Assembly (NCBI RefSeq): GCF_003576645.1
Contig: NC_044924.1
Coordinates: forward strand, 27,865,064-27,929,063
DNA length: 64,000 nucleotides
Direction: 5' to 3'
DNA from: Ipomoea triloba
Lineage: Eukaryota; Streptophyta; Magnoliopsida; Solanales; Convolvulaceae
Shown here: positions 48,053-59,581 of the stretch, piece after piece
Layout of the letters: every line of letters starts with the position of its first letter
Numbering within the stretch: position 1 is the stretch's first letter
Position numbers and translations under genes: made by a program
Notes under the pieces: generated by a model
Databases searched by the model: none
What the model saw: only the letters and a program-made list of their open reading frames with translations
Told to the model about the DNA's origin: nothing

Positions 48053-48362
48053 CCTTCTTCACTTAGTCCAATACATTCTCATTATTCTTATAGGGCCAAC
48101 AGCTCACCCATAAAGATGGACACCCTGCTTGAGCGGTTGCGCCAATAAAATGGACCCTCGGAGTCTCATGTCCCCATCAACACCAATACAATCCATTATT
48201 AAGAGTAAATGAAGGACTCCATAAAAGTATTAAATATGTATGAAGGCCAATTGCCGTTCTTTTTTGTTTCAATCTGGCCAGAACTTTGTTTCTTAGTTGG
48301 GCCGGTCTAGTGTGAACAGAAATTAATTTGAGTATGGTACGATTTTAAAGGTGTTTCCTACC

Positions 48363-48631
48363 AATCATTATTGCATGGACCATGGTCCACACAACTGTGT
48401 GGACCATAAATAAAAAGTACATTTTTAATATACTAAAAGTACATTATTTTTGTACATAAAGTACATTATTTTAGAGTACATTATTTTAGTACTGAAGGTG
48501 CATTATTTTATATATACTATCAAATAATGTACCTTCAGTACAAAAATAATGTACTTTTAGTATAATAAAAATGTACTTTTTATTTTTGGTCCACACAGTT
48601 GTGTGAACCATGGTCCATGCAATAATTTACC
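48363..48631. mobile_element. Foldback MITE (CATGGACCATGGTCCACA family), 269 bp
   Basis: The element is nearly one long hairpin: ATTATTGCATGGACCATGGT at the left is mirrored at the right, and the AAAGTACATTATTTTTGTAC arm pairs with its inverse. A 10-bp duplication GTTTCCTACC lies at 48353-48362 and 48632-48641, suggesting Mutator-type mobilisation. Confidence 0.85.
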
Positions 48632-48641
48632 GTTTCCTACC

Positions 48642-50548
48642 GTTAGGGTCTACTCAAAACACATTGTGGTCTAACAAAAAAATCCATTATTAATATTACA
48701 CAACTTTTTGAAAAGTTACTAAAAATTCATATTAATTTCTGGCATGACTTTTACCCAGACCAAGCCAAGTAGAAATATGTCTTTTGATCTCTGGCATATC
48801 TGCAGAATGATGCCTTTTGGGGAGCTGAGTATCATGCATATAATATGTATATGAGTTCTATTATATTGACTTTGAAATTTTACTACATACCTAAATTTTA
48901 CTTTATGATGTGATGGATATTGATAAGTTACTTTTTTTCATGTGAATTTTAATATAAGTATCTACATCAAAATTTTATATAGGAGTAAAAGTTAGGAGTA
49001 GAAAATAAAAGAACACATATGGGCTGTTTACTAACTGGAAAATTTTATCCAGTTTTCTAGAAATTTAAAAAATTTGAGAACAGAAAACAGAAAACATATT
49101 TACTAGCACAGTTTTTCATTTTGAAAACAAAAAAACAAATTTTCTATTTTCTATTTTCTAGAAAACTGAAACACTATTAAAAATTGTTTTCTAAATGAAA
49201 ATAGAATCAGTTATCATATATTAAAAACAACATTTTCCTATATGTTCAATTTTATTTTTTATTTTTTCCAATTCTGACTTCTCACATTTTACAAGAAATT
49301 ATCTCATTGGGAATACCTCTGTTAGATTAAAATAGTTAAAATAATGATAAATAAATTATAATAATTAAACAATTTTAATCACAATGCTCTTATTGTACTT
49401 TTACTGTTTTAGTTGAAAAGTTTTACAATAAAAAGATGAGCTACTCCAATTACTTTAATCATAATCCATTTAAATAGTCTATTAAATAATGACTGTATTG
49501 ATAAACAGTTCTGGCTGTTTTTATAAACACTTAAAAAAATGACATTTTTTCTTTTTCTTTTTTTTTTTTTTGTTTTTTATCTTAAAAAAAATGAAGAATT
49601 ACTTCTGTTTGTCATTTCGTGCCACTAGACCATAAGGTCATTAGCTGTCTTTTTATTTTTAAAACAAAAACAAAAACCAAAAAAAAAAAAAACAAAAAAA
49701 ACAAAATAGACAGGGCATTTTTGTCAAATATATCTTCTTCTTCTTTTTTTCATAACTAACTAAATTGTTATGACCGAATTACTCTTTAACTTTTTCATTT
49801 TTATAAAGAAGCATTGTGGGTACAGAGTACAGACAGTATAATATTTTCCTTTTTTTAAAAAAAAAAAGATAATTCACAAATTCAAATAGTTGTGTTTAAC
49901 AAAACTTTTAAATATATAAATTTATTTCTAAAAATTAAATTAAATATTATAAAAATTAAATTATAAGTAATTTGAATTAAATCTAATTATCAAATATTAT
50001 TATTTATTTTGAGTGGGGGAGAGTTTTTTTTTTTTTTTTAAGTAAATTTCACTTTCAGTTATCGACTTTTATGGTATTGTAACATTTAGTCTTACTTTTT
50101 CGATTTAGTCATATTACATCATTGATTTTTATTTGATTGTCACAATTAGTCTATATTCTAAATTTTTGTCATTCTATTATTTAATAAATATAAATAAAAT
50201 ATTATTTTATCATTCACTTAAAATAGTTTACAAGAGTGAGAATTTACATGTTGAGACTTGGGACAAGAGCTTTGAATATAAAATTATATATTATTCCTCT
50301 TGATTAAATTGTGAAATGAAAAAAATTAAATTTAGAATTAATTGTTGTAAATAAATAAAAATTAATACTCCATAATATAATGAAACAATATTAAAAATGG
50401 GTGGTCACATGATCGAACTCCGTTAGTGGGACATTAATTTTTTGAGCTAAAAAAGATTAAAAAGTATAAAATAGATACAATCTTGTAAAGAATCATAAGT
50501 ATTTCAAAAAAAAAAAATTAAATATCACAATACTTAATAGTTGAATAC
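48642..50548. other. AT-rich intergenic DNA
   Basis: No gene recognised. A fragment at 49618-49645 (TGCCACTAGACCATAAGGTC) matches the box A part of the SINE-like family. Poly-A/T runs occur at 49555-49575, 49675-49705 and 50025-50040. Confidence 0.5.
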
Positions 50549-50557
50549 TAAAAGTGG

Positions 50558-51372
50558 GAGCTAATATCCAATATAGTCATCGACTATAGTGGTTTTACTC
50601 AATTTAATCCTAAATAACTTTTTGTGCTCAATTTAGTCCTCGACTTTGATGGTTTTACCCAATTTAGTCCTTTGTTAAAAATTCTGTTAGTGGATGGTTA
50701 GAAATAGGGTCCTAATGGTAATTTCTCATCATTCATCCCATTTTGTGATAATTCATTCTTCTTCCCCTTATTAAGATTCAAGTAGAATGTAAATTTTCGT
50801 ACCAAATCAACTTCAACCCTAAATAAATAAATACAGAGCAAATAAATATTTGGTTATGATAATTTACATTTCTGCGTGGATCTTAATAAGGGGAAGAAGA
50901 AAGAATCATCCTAAATGGGATAAAGGATGAGAAATTACCATTAGGACCCTATTTCTAACCGTCCACTAACAAAATTTTTAATAAAGGACTAAATTGAGTA
51001 AAACCATCAAAGTCGAGGACTAGATTGAGTACAAAAAGTCATTTAAGACTAAATTGAGTAAAAGAGTTAATTCAAGCAATGGTCCCCCGACTATGTTGAT
51101 TTTCTAAAATTGGTCCTCGTCTTTTAATTTGGACAATTTTAACACTTGACTATCAAATCCTTTCCAATGTTGGTCATTCCGTTACAAGCTTGTTAAGTGG
51201 ACGTTAAATAGAAGGACCAACATTGGAACGAATTTGATAGTCAAGTGTTAAAATTGTCCAAATTAAAAGACGAGTACCAATTTTGAAAAATTAACATAGT
51301 CAGGGGACCATTGCTGGAATTAACTCTTGAGTAAAACTACTATAGTCGAGGACTATATTGAGTATTAACTCG
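50558..51372. mobile_element. MULE-type element, 815 bp, containing another MULE in its right arm
   Basis: Ends GAGCTAATATCCAATATAGT and, from the right, GAGTTAATACTCAATATAGT. A 9-bp duplication TAAAAGTGG lies at 50549-50557 and 51373-51381 (the base at 51372 is ambiguous between element and flank). Its arms of about 250 bp are interrupted by the insertion at 51064-51326. Confidence 0.85.
51064..51326. mobile_element. Nested MULE-type MITE, 263 bp
   Basis: Ends GAGTTAATTCAAGCAATGGT and the inverse GAGTTAATTCCAGCAATGGT. A perfect 10-bp duplication TTGAGTAAAA lies at 51054-51063 and 51327-51336. It is almost entirely terminal inverted repeat, and is of the same end-type as 28922. Confidence 0.92.
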
Positions 51373-51662
51373 TAAAAGTGGAATTAACTTTTTTTCTCGT
51401 TGAATTACATAATATGACTGAGTGAACTTGTTGATTGGGATATGTAGCCGCCTTTGTCGATTCTATATTCTTTCATCCCCACTTGCAATATTAATTTATT
51501 AAATTATTTATTAACTAATTATTTAATAATTATTTTTATTTCCAAAGTCACATGCAGGATGTCAATTTTATAATACCAAAAAGTGGGCCCACCATATAGA
51601 CTTCTTAGTTTATCGTCTTCTGCAAGAGAATAAATCCTATTACTTTTGGGCCACTTGATATT

Positions 51663-51684
51663 TAGCCCAAATTTTTGGAGTCCA

Positions 51685-51725
<41 letters not shown>
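51663..51725. repeat. (ATT)n microsatellite
   Basis: About 15 to 20 units, running into ATATATTATA. Confidence 0.85.
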
Positions 51726-51726
<1 letters not shown>

Positions 51727-52849
51727 TATATTGGTAAGATCAAATGAGAACATAGTCCTCCTATAAAAAGTAAGGATTGATCTCATCCATCCATCATAGT
51801 TCATCAATGGTTGAGATTTAGTTAAAAAAAAAACACGAGGCTAATTTTATAATTATTGAAAACTTTTAGGAGCAATGTTCATTTTATAATTATTCCAAAC
51901 TTGAAAGCTTAATAATTATAAGATCTTAGTTTTTTTTTTTTGGATGACGAGGGAAACCTACAAACCTTTCGATTGTGAATAACTTCCGTCTTGTGACCTT
52001 AGTCGATAAAGGACTACAATGAAGCAAATCAGCCTAGGTTATTCATAGCTGACCGGCTCAAACCAAGGAGAAAAGGATTTGAAGTTGTGATCTTGTAGGA
52101 CTGTTGTTATCCCCAAGATCCTAGCTATCCTCTGATGCAGTGAGAGAGAAATGAAAAATTGTAGTGACATTTTTATAATTAATCCGACATACTAGACAAA
52201 GAACTTCATGGTGGATTCATTGTTATATTATAGTGCATCCAACTTGAATATACGTTTAAAAAGTATAAATACATTGTCATATATATGAAACTTTTTCTAC
52301 AGTGACAAATGACATTGGTGTGGTGTGTTACATTTAGTATAATTGTGCAAGTGTAGCTAGTTGTATTAGGTATTACAACCTCCTACACTAATGTTTGTAT
52401 TAGGTTTAACATATATAATACCAATGTCGATTATATTGGTACCATAGAAATTTTATATACGTAAAATTTGACATACGTGATATATGAAGGGTGGATAATT
52501 TAGAAATTTGAAAAATAATTTTTGAAAATTATTTTTTGAGTTTTCCGTGTTTGACAAGGGATAAAATATTAAAGTTAATATAAATTAATTTCCGGTAAAA
52601 AAAATAAAGTCATTTTTTTTTTGGAAAATAACTTCCCTTTTTTGGGAAGTCATTTTTCATGCAAAGAAAAAGCTCTTGGGCGGTAAGATGGGAATGCAAC
52701 CACGGGTTGTTAGGGCTGTCAAAGTGGGCCGGAACCCGAAGACTAGTCTGCACTCGACCCGCAGTGGATTAGGTTAGTGCTACAAAAAATTTGACCCGCA
52801 AAAGAACAAGCTTAGCTGGCCTGTCCCGCGACCCACAGGCCGGCTAGGC

Positions 52850-52855
<6 letters not shown>
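51726..52855. other. AT-rich intergenic DNA
   Basis: No gene recognised. About 51733-51850 resembles part of the segmental duplication (GATCAAATGAGAACA, then TAAGGATTGATCTCATCC). 52700-52850 is GC-richer (GGGCCGGAACCCGAAG) and unassigned. Confidence 0.45.

Positions 52856-52927
<72 letters not shown>
52856..52927. repeat. (AT)n microsatellite
   Basis: About 35 units. It abuts the microsatellite-flanked segment into which the CACTA element inserted. Confidence 0.95.
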
Positions 52928-52930
<3 letters not shown>

Positions 52931-53911
52931 TAAGATTTGAGCCGTCGATCAAATCTAGATCAACGCACTACAAGAATGAATACATTTAGTGACAAATTTT
53001 TTGTGACAAATCGTAATTTAGTCACAAATAATATCATTTTTGTGACCAAAAAAATAATTCGACACTATTGTGTGGAATAATTGTGATAACATTTTTTTGG
53101 TCACAGATAATATGGTAATTGTGACAAGTAAGTATTTGTTACGCATAAGTTGTCACTATTACTAGAATAATAGTGTCGTAATATACGTTGTCACTATTTG
53201 TTCTCACTAAATGTATGTGCATTTTGGCGTCATTATAATTATGGTGGGAACGAATATAATTGTGACAAAATATAATGTTGACACAAATTTTTGTACTTTT
53301 TGTGACAAATAGTTGTTGGTCACTATTGTTTATAATATTTGTGACAACGTTTTTTGTCAATAAAAATACAATTAGTTAGTACCATTAGAAATGAGAAGCA
53401 ATTGTGAGAAAAAAATATTATTGTCACTAATATTGCCATTTTTTGTGATAAAATTGTTACAAATATTTGTGACGCTCTATAATTTCGTAACAAATATTAC
53501 TAAATTGTGACAATAATTGTGTTGATTTCAAGTTTTGTCATTAATTTATGATAATTGTGACGAGTAATTAGTTGTTACAATGACTTTGTCACTATAATTA
53601 AATAGATGAATATTGTGTGAAGTTATGTTGTAATCAATGTTTGTCACTTAAATTGCATTTAAGTTGGTGTCAAGTAATTTGGTGCGAATTAGGTATTAAA
53701 TATTATGGTCACTTAAAATGCAACCAGTTAGTGCCTCATAAAGTGATTGTAATTTTAAAAATACATTTTATAATCACTCATTTTTAAACATTTTTTTTTT
53801 GTGACAAATAAGTTCACTATCACTTATTTTACTAATTTATCACATCAATTTTTGGAAATAAAAATGTATATGTTTAGTACCAACAATATATTTCAAAAAG
53901 GTTTATTAAAA

Positions 53912-54118
53912 TTAACCATTCAAACTCAAAATATAAAAAGTAAAGAATTCAAAAGTTAAATACAAATTCATATAATACTCAATCATCATCATCAGTTCAT
54001 CACCAGCTTCCTCATCTTCAATTGTTGAAATCTCATCATCATCACTAATAAAAACATCTCTATCACTATCAATTTCATCTTCTTCAATAGAAATCATGAG
54101 GCTTTGTCTTGACAACAA
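53912..54118 (-). other. Acidic 68-codon open frame in the CACTA element
   Basis: Encodes an Asp/Glu-rich peptide (EEDEIDSDRDVFISDDDE, then TIEDEEAG). It could be the tail of a transposon gene. I do not recognise a domain. Confidence 0.3.
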
Positions 54119-54900
54119 CTTACCAATTAGACTCCTTAATATCGCTTACATATACTTGCTTAGCTTGAGAAGTTAAAATACATGAGTCATCAGTTTTCAA
54201 CTGCCATGTAATAATGACCATAGGAAACCCAAATTTGTCGACTTTGAATCCAATGACTATCCTAAGTTTGATTCAAAAGTAAGCGAATTAATCAGATCAC
54301 TACTTTAACGACATTAGCCTATAATTTGTACATTAAGAGCTATCCACTGTAGTACAATTTTTACAATATGCTCGTATCAAATATATAATAAAAAATAAAT
54401 ATATGTAATAAACATTTGGTTAATTAGACCAATTAATCGAATTAGTTAAATTATAATTTAATTTGGTTGATTAGGTAACAATCAAATTATTAAACAAGTT
54501 TAGTCTTTTTGTTATTTATATACATTACTAAAAAACTAATTATTTAAAATATTAGGTATAGTTAAATATTCCTTATTGTTATCTATTATTCTTTTAGTAA
54601 TTATTTAGTAAATTTGGAAAGTAAATGATAAAAAGATATTTGTGCCCATTTTTAAAGAGAAAATCGGTGCCTCTTTTTGTTTATTTATCTAAATTTGTTA
54701 AGTTTATTATTGAAAAGGTATTTTAGTATTCTGTTAACCATACAGCAACAACAAATCAGTATAAAATCATTTGTTGATAAAGTCTCCATATATTGGTGCG
54801 TTACTCCCCTTTGGTCTCTCTTTAGCTTATTCTCCATTCACGCACATAATCCTAAGCAAACAATCCGCGGTGTATTCGAAGTTCTTTTTCGGCAGAGCAA

Positions 54901-55630
54901 TGGCGAAAAAGAAATTGACGGTATATATATACTACGGACACGTATTTGTTTTTGTTTTTGGTATTCACTGTAGTACATACTTGTTTTAATTTTGAGCCTG
55001 CCTATGAGTGTTATATATGTGTGTGTATTACTTGTAAATTCAGATAGGCATATTGGCTATGTGTGTATGTACATATATAGTTTATATATTAGTGTGTTTG
55101 ACATATAGTGTGTTTTGGTGTGGTTTATAATCGTTTTGTATTTAACATTTTTTGGTAGACAAATTTCTATGTTTTTTTTTTATTAATAATCTTATTTCAA
55201 TCTATACATTTTAATCTTGATTTATTAATAACTCAATTGCATTTATTTATATGTGTAGACTGGTCAAGCTTAAAAGACTCAAGATCATGACGAGCCTCAT
55301 AACAATGAGGTTTCTAATCAGCAACTCAACGGAATAGTTGAAACATCAAACTTTTCACATATAGTAGAAGAATATTTTATTGGTTGAACAGGAGATGTGA
55401 TATTTTATTGGTTTAAAATTTAATTTTCTTTTTATTTATAATATTGTATACTTTAATATTATTTTTTTTTAAATTTTACTGTAGGAAACGAAAATATTAA
55501 AATCGCACAAGCAGATTTAGAGAAACAAGTTGCTGAAATCAAGCAATTTTTTTCTATCTTAGCAAGCAATCAAGGGCTTCCAAATATGCTAAGCAATTCG
55601 TCTGCATCAACTACCTCAAGTGAAGAATAA
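54901..55630 (+). pseudogene. Remnant of a CACTA-internal gene (coiled-coil C-terminus)
   Basis: Possible exons: 54901-54921 (ATG, MAKKKLT, then GT donor); 55260-55390 (TGQA, stop, then QDHDEPHNNEVSNQQLNGIV); and 55486-55630 (GNENIKIAQADLEKQVAEIK, then FFSILASNQGLPNMLSN, ending SSEE and TAA). The last exon has heptad-like spacing and a Ser/Glu tail, the usual look of the C-terminus of plant transposase-associated (Ptta/En/Spm) proteins. An in-frame stop at 55274-55276 and the lack of a catalytic domain indicate a decayed gene. The assignment is by style, not by a diagnostic motif. Confidence 0.4.
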
Positions 55631-56442
55631 TCAAGCCATTTTATTTTAAATTTTTTTATTTAGATTCTGTTGTATTTCTTACAACATATATTTGTTAGAC
55701 AATGATGTCTTTTTTTAAATATATATTTTTAAATTTGACGAGTAACATTTGTTGAAGTAATTATTTTATTCCAGATAAATAATTAAATTAAAACATTTAA
55801 TTTTGACAAGATTTAGAAATAAATAATTTTATATTGTGTGTATTTGAATTGGCTAGTACGTATTATTTGGAAAAAAATTGTGACCAAGTAATGATCACTT
55901 ATAAAAACATTAAGATTGACAATAGTGACACTATTTCAAAGTTTAGCGACACAAATTCTGTCACTAATTTTCAGTCACAAATAAATACAACATCTGTCAC
56001 CATGTTTGTTGTCACAATAAAGTAATTATTTGTTACCACTTTTTAGGTCACTGATAATCATTTTTGCATCAAGAACACTTCTCACAAATAAGTACAACTA
56101 TTGTGACTAAAGTGTTATCACAATAACATAATTAATTGCAACGATTTTAGTTGTCACTAGATCAATTTTTTGTAATAACATATTTGGTCACAAATTGTAC
56201 ATTTATTGTGACCACTATTGTTATCACTCAAATATTACTTTTAGTTACGTAAACATTGTCACAAAAGTCTTGAGTAATTGTGACAACTTCTCAAAAGTCG
56301 TCACTACTACAATAGTGACGGGGGATATAGTGACCACAGGTGACGGCTTCAAAAATTGGTCACTAATTTCAATAGTGACCAAAATTGATAGTTTTGGTGA
56401 CAACTTCTGTTGTCACGAAATGTGAAATTTCTTGTAGTGACG

Positions 56443-57099
56443 GCTCAAATCAATGAAATTTATATAATAATAAAAAAAGTGCGTCCTGAATTTCAGGTGG
56501 GTAAAAATGGCACACCTTAAGTGATAGAAATACGCACCTTAAGTGTTAGCGCACTGTAAGTGTTAAAATGGTTAAATGGCACACTTAAGTATTAACATTG
56601 CGCACCTTCAGTTTATAACAATGACACAACTTAAGTGATACAAAGACGCACCTTAAGTGTTAGAACAACGCACATTACGTGTCAAAATAACGCACCTTAA
56701 GTTTTGTTCTTGAGGGTTTGAGCTAAGGGTTTGACAAACCCCTCAATTCAAAAGTTTTGTCCTTGAGGGTCTGGGACTGTGGGACACCCGTGACTCAGAC
56801 TCATTAGTTCAAAAGGGAGAAGGGTGTAGGGCAAGGAGTGCCCTTTGAAGAAGAAACACGAGGCACCTTAACCACAAGAACTACGCACCTTAAGCACAAG
56901 ACCTACGCACCTTAAGCACAAACCCTAGCACCTTTAAGTTTGACCCATATGAAAAATAACCAAATTGCCACCGCATTATTTTTAACGTTGTTAATCCTGG
57001 ACATTGATTTCGTCAAGATCAATGGTTGTCTTCTCACCGCACAACCCCCTTTGGAAGATAAGAGTTTCCCCCCCCCCCACCCACCCCCACCCCCACCCC
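56443..57099. repeat. CTTAAG-repeat region beside the CACTA element
   Basis: GCACCTTAAGTGTTAGAA-type words recur irregularly at 56500-56700 and 56870-56940, similar to the minisatellite at 23166. A C/CA-rich run is at 57068-57101. GACATTGATTTCGTCAAGATCAATGG at about 57000-57025 resembles the right end of the element at 22061. With 52928-52965 this seems to be one microsatellite-flanked element split by the CACTA insertion. Confidence 0.5.
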
Positions 57100-57987
57100 C
57101 CAAGTGGAAGATTTTTTTATGGAGAGCCCTTAATGATATTATATTCTTCTTGTTACTATGAACTTGCTTATAAAGAGGATGGAGGTAGACCCTTCATGTC
57201 CAATATGTGGTCTTGCTCATGAGAATTCAATGCATGCACTTATTTTGTGTGACCATTCAAAACTAGAGCATGAGTTCTCCTTACATATCTCTAGTATAGT
57301 TGGCAAGTCTTTTCGAATGTGGTTTTTGAATGTGATGAATGTTTTGTCTGAAGAGAATGTTGGCTTGACTGTGGCAGTATTATACCCCGTGTGGCGTGCA
57401 ATCCGTGCATTGAACTCCGTGGTGTGGGATGGTTGTTTGCCTTTGCCGAGAAGGGTGTTGTCGGCGTGCAGTGGTTTCTACGTTGCATGCATGGAGAAAG
57501 GTTTATCACCGCTTTCCGTCTGCTGCTTCTACTAGTGTCGCATCTCCCGCCGGTGCCATCCTACCCAGCCGACTATGCAGCTACCCAAGTGCTTCTTCGA
57601 CGTTTCTACCACCCCTCTTCGATGAAGTCCGCGTTTGGTGCATTGCTTGCACCAGACGGAGGATTTTTGGCGGTTTGCGGTGGACTTCTACCTGATTGCT
57701 TCTCACCACTCATGGCTGAATCTGTGGCTTGCAATGAGGTTTTGTCTTGGCTCAAAGACCGGGGTGTGTTGTCTGTTTAGTTACTTAGCTCACTGATTGT
57801 TCTCAGCTCCGAATTGGTCTTTCAGCGACACAACCTACTATCTTCTCATATGGTGGTTTGGTCATTGATGCTTGCAGGGTTTTTATATCTTTTTTTAATT
57901 AATGTCTAATTAGTTTAGTTCCTAGATCGGCAAATATTATTGCTCATGTTCTTGCCTCTGTGGCCTTCACTCAGACTAGCACTATGT
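57100..57987 (+). pseudogene. Non-LTR retrotransposon (LINE) C-terminus: zinc-binding RVT region and RNase H
   Basis: The start of the stretch reads WKIFLWRALNDI, then NLLIKRMEVDPSCPICGLAH and SMHALILCDH. This is the zf-RVT zinc-binding segment (C-x2-C, H, C-x-H) that follows the RT of plant LINEs. Farther on, in shifting frames, come RRVLSA, a linker rich in Ser and Pro, then FDEVRVWC/AFGALLAPDGGFLAVCGG and PLMAESVACNEVLSWLKD of an RNase H (RVT_3), and finally ISLVPRSANIIAHVLAS near 57905-57960. The last line is the typical end of the domain. Many frame changes make it non-functional. The element's own 3' tail continues after the hAT insertion. Confidence 0.82.
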
Positions 57988-57995
57988 ATTGGGAC

Positions 57996-58661
57996 CAAGG
58001 TTGAAAAAAACGCTAGGCGCCAGGGGGCGCCTCCCGATTAATTCTTATTATTTTTTTATTTTTTGTTTTATTTTTTTTAATTAAATACACTTATATCTGT
58101 AAGTCCCCATCCCAATTCCCACTTTCCAATTCCCATCAGTACCTTTCCCACTTCCCAATTCCCACTTCCCTAAACGTGAAAACCCTTTCCCAAAACACAG
58201 ACTGCACCATTTCGTATCCACCATTGGCATCATATCTTCTTCTCTGGCGACCATGGCAGGCAAGACGCGTTGTTGGCGTCGCTTCTTCTTCTCCGGCGAC
58301 CATGGCAGGCGAGGCGCGTTGTTGGCATCGCTTCTTCTTCTCCGGCGACCATGGCAGGCGAGCCGTGCTGTTGGCGTCACTTCTTCTCCGGCGACCATGG
58401 CAGGCAAGCGCGATGTAGCTCTCTCCGGTGACTCAGTTCGTTCCTCTTCTGGCGTTGATTTCTTCACCGTCGTCTGTATAGTGTAGATCTGCCCGGCGAG
58501 GCAGCGAGGCTGTGACTGGGGGTGCTGTCCGGCGAAAAAAAAAAAAAGGGGGGGTGGGGTCTAAGACGGAGCTACCGGACGGCCGCGGAGGAGGCCGATT
58601 CAGGCCTTCCTCGACGCGACGGTCCGGCGCTTAGCGCCTAGGCGCGATTTTTACAACCCTG
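57996..58661. mobile_element. Non-autonomous hAT element, 666 bp, CCTAGG family, in the LINE tail
   Basis: Ends CAAGGTTGAAAAAAACGC and, from the right, CAGGGTTGTAAAAATCGC. A perfect 8-bp duplication ATTGGGAC lies at 57988-57995 and 58662-58669. It contains a tandem repeat of about 52 bp (58246-58412). Its right part is near-identical in style to the end of the element at 22127. Confidence 0.9.
58246..58412. repeat. Tandem repeat, unit about 52 bp (GGCGACCATGGCAGGC)
   Basis: Four imperfect units starting GGCGACCATGGCAGGC, each followed by a GTTGTTGGCGTCGCTTCTTC-type sequence. The repeat keeps frames open on both strands, giving the illusion of small Arg- or Ser-rich proteins. Confidence 0.85.
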
Positions 58662-58669
58662 ATTGGGAC

Positions 58670-58737
58670 TATCCCTCCTTACTCTATTTCTACTCTTTTA
58701 TAATAATCTATATTGAGTCTTTGCTTAAAAAAAAAAA
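58670..58737 (+). mobile_element. 3' tail of the LINE with poly(A)
   Basis: Continues the LINE after the hAT insertion (TATCCCTCC, TATTGAGTCTTTGCTT) and ends in A11. The tail gives the element's orientation. Confidence 0.7.
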
Positions 58738-58738
58738 G

Positions 58739-59102
58739 GAAAAAGTGTCAAATAGGCCACTGAGCTTATCGCTTTTGTGCAGTTGGGCCATTGAACTTAA
58801 AAAGTGTGCAATTCAACCATCAAACAAGCAAAATTTGTGCAATTGGACTATTTTTACAAAAAAATTTAATTTAATTTGAGTTAAAAACATTTCAATATTG
58901 ACTCCCAACTAGTATGGTAGAAGAAAATGTCACTCTTAATACATATATGTTAGTAATATAATTGAATTTACTAGAAAAGTTTTGTAAAAATGGTCTAATT
59001 GCACAAATTTTGCTTGTTTGATGGTTGAATTGCACACTTTTTAAGTTCAATGGCCCAATTGCACAAAAGCGACAAGTTCAGTGGCTTATTTGACACTTTT
59101 TC
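58739..59102. mobile_element. Foldback MITE (GAAAAAGTGTCAAATA ends), 364 bp
   Basis: GAAAAAGTGTCAAATAGGCC at the left and the inverse GAAAAAGTGTCAAATAAGCC at the right. The arms continue for about 120 bp (TTGTGCAATTGGAC against GTCTAATTGCACAA). It lies within A-rich flanks, so the duplication is obscured. Probably MULE-type. Confidence 0.75.
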
Positions 59103-59133
<31 letters not shown>

Positions 59134-59383
59134 AACAACGTTGGATTTTAGTTACAAATTTATGAGGGTACAACAAAATATCATTTTTTTTTATTGAAAG
59201 AAACTAGTCTTTCTTTTTTTTTTTATTTTATTTTTATTTTTATTTTTTTTATTTAAGAATTTGATATAACTGAATTCTCTAAATTTTCATTTTTGGTAGG
59301 ATACACAGAAATTATTTCTTTTTCCTTTAAAATAAAATACTTTAAAATCTTATTAACTAAAATATTGTAGTTTAAAACATTAG

Positions 59384-59575
59384 TTCTCCAGGTTGTTTAG
59401 TTCAGTTTATTAGTAGAAACGCTAACCACGTGGCTCATGAGTTGGCCAAGGCCGTCGGAGCTAACACTTCTCATTCGGTGGGGAGCAATGTTCCACCACC
59501 GTCCTAGTTTCATTTGCTATCTTAATATAATCCTAGTTGTTTTTGGTTTTTAAAAAAAAAAAAAAAAAAAAAAAA
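59384..59575 (+). mobile_element. 5'-truncated LINE insertion with poly(A)
   Basis: It reads VQFISRNANHVAHELAKAVG, the very end of a LINE RNase H, then a short 3'UTR and about 23 A. The flanks AAAACATTAG at 59374-59383 and ACATTAG just after the A-run are target duplications. Strong 5' truncation is the normal outcome of target-primed reverse transcription. Confidence 0.82.
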
Positions 59576-59581
59576 CATTAG

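Larger units (their letters stand above)
52966..56439. mobile_element. CACTA (En/Spm) transposon, 3.47 kb, non-autonomous
   Basis: Termini CACTACAAGAATGAATACAT and, from the right, CACTACAAGAAATTTCACAT, flanked by a 3-bp duplication ACG (52963-52965 and 56440-56442). Both are diagnostic of CACTA elements. Subterminal regions of several hundred bases on each side (about 52990-53660 and 55870-56430) are packed with GTGACAA/TTGTCAC words in both orientations, the kind of arrays the TNPA-type protein binds in Spm. Only remnants of transposon genes are inside. Confidence 0.93.

Noticed and set aside
58081..58486. Possible small protein genes on both strands
   Set aside because: Frames are kept open by a 52-bp tandem repeat inside a hAT element.
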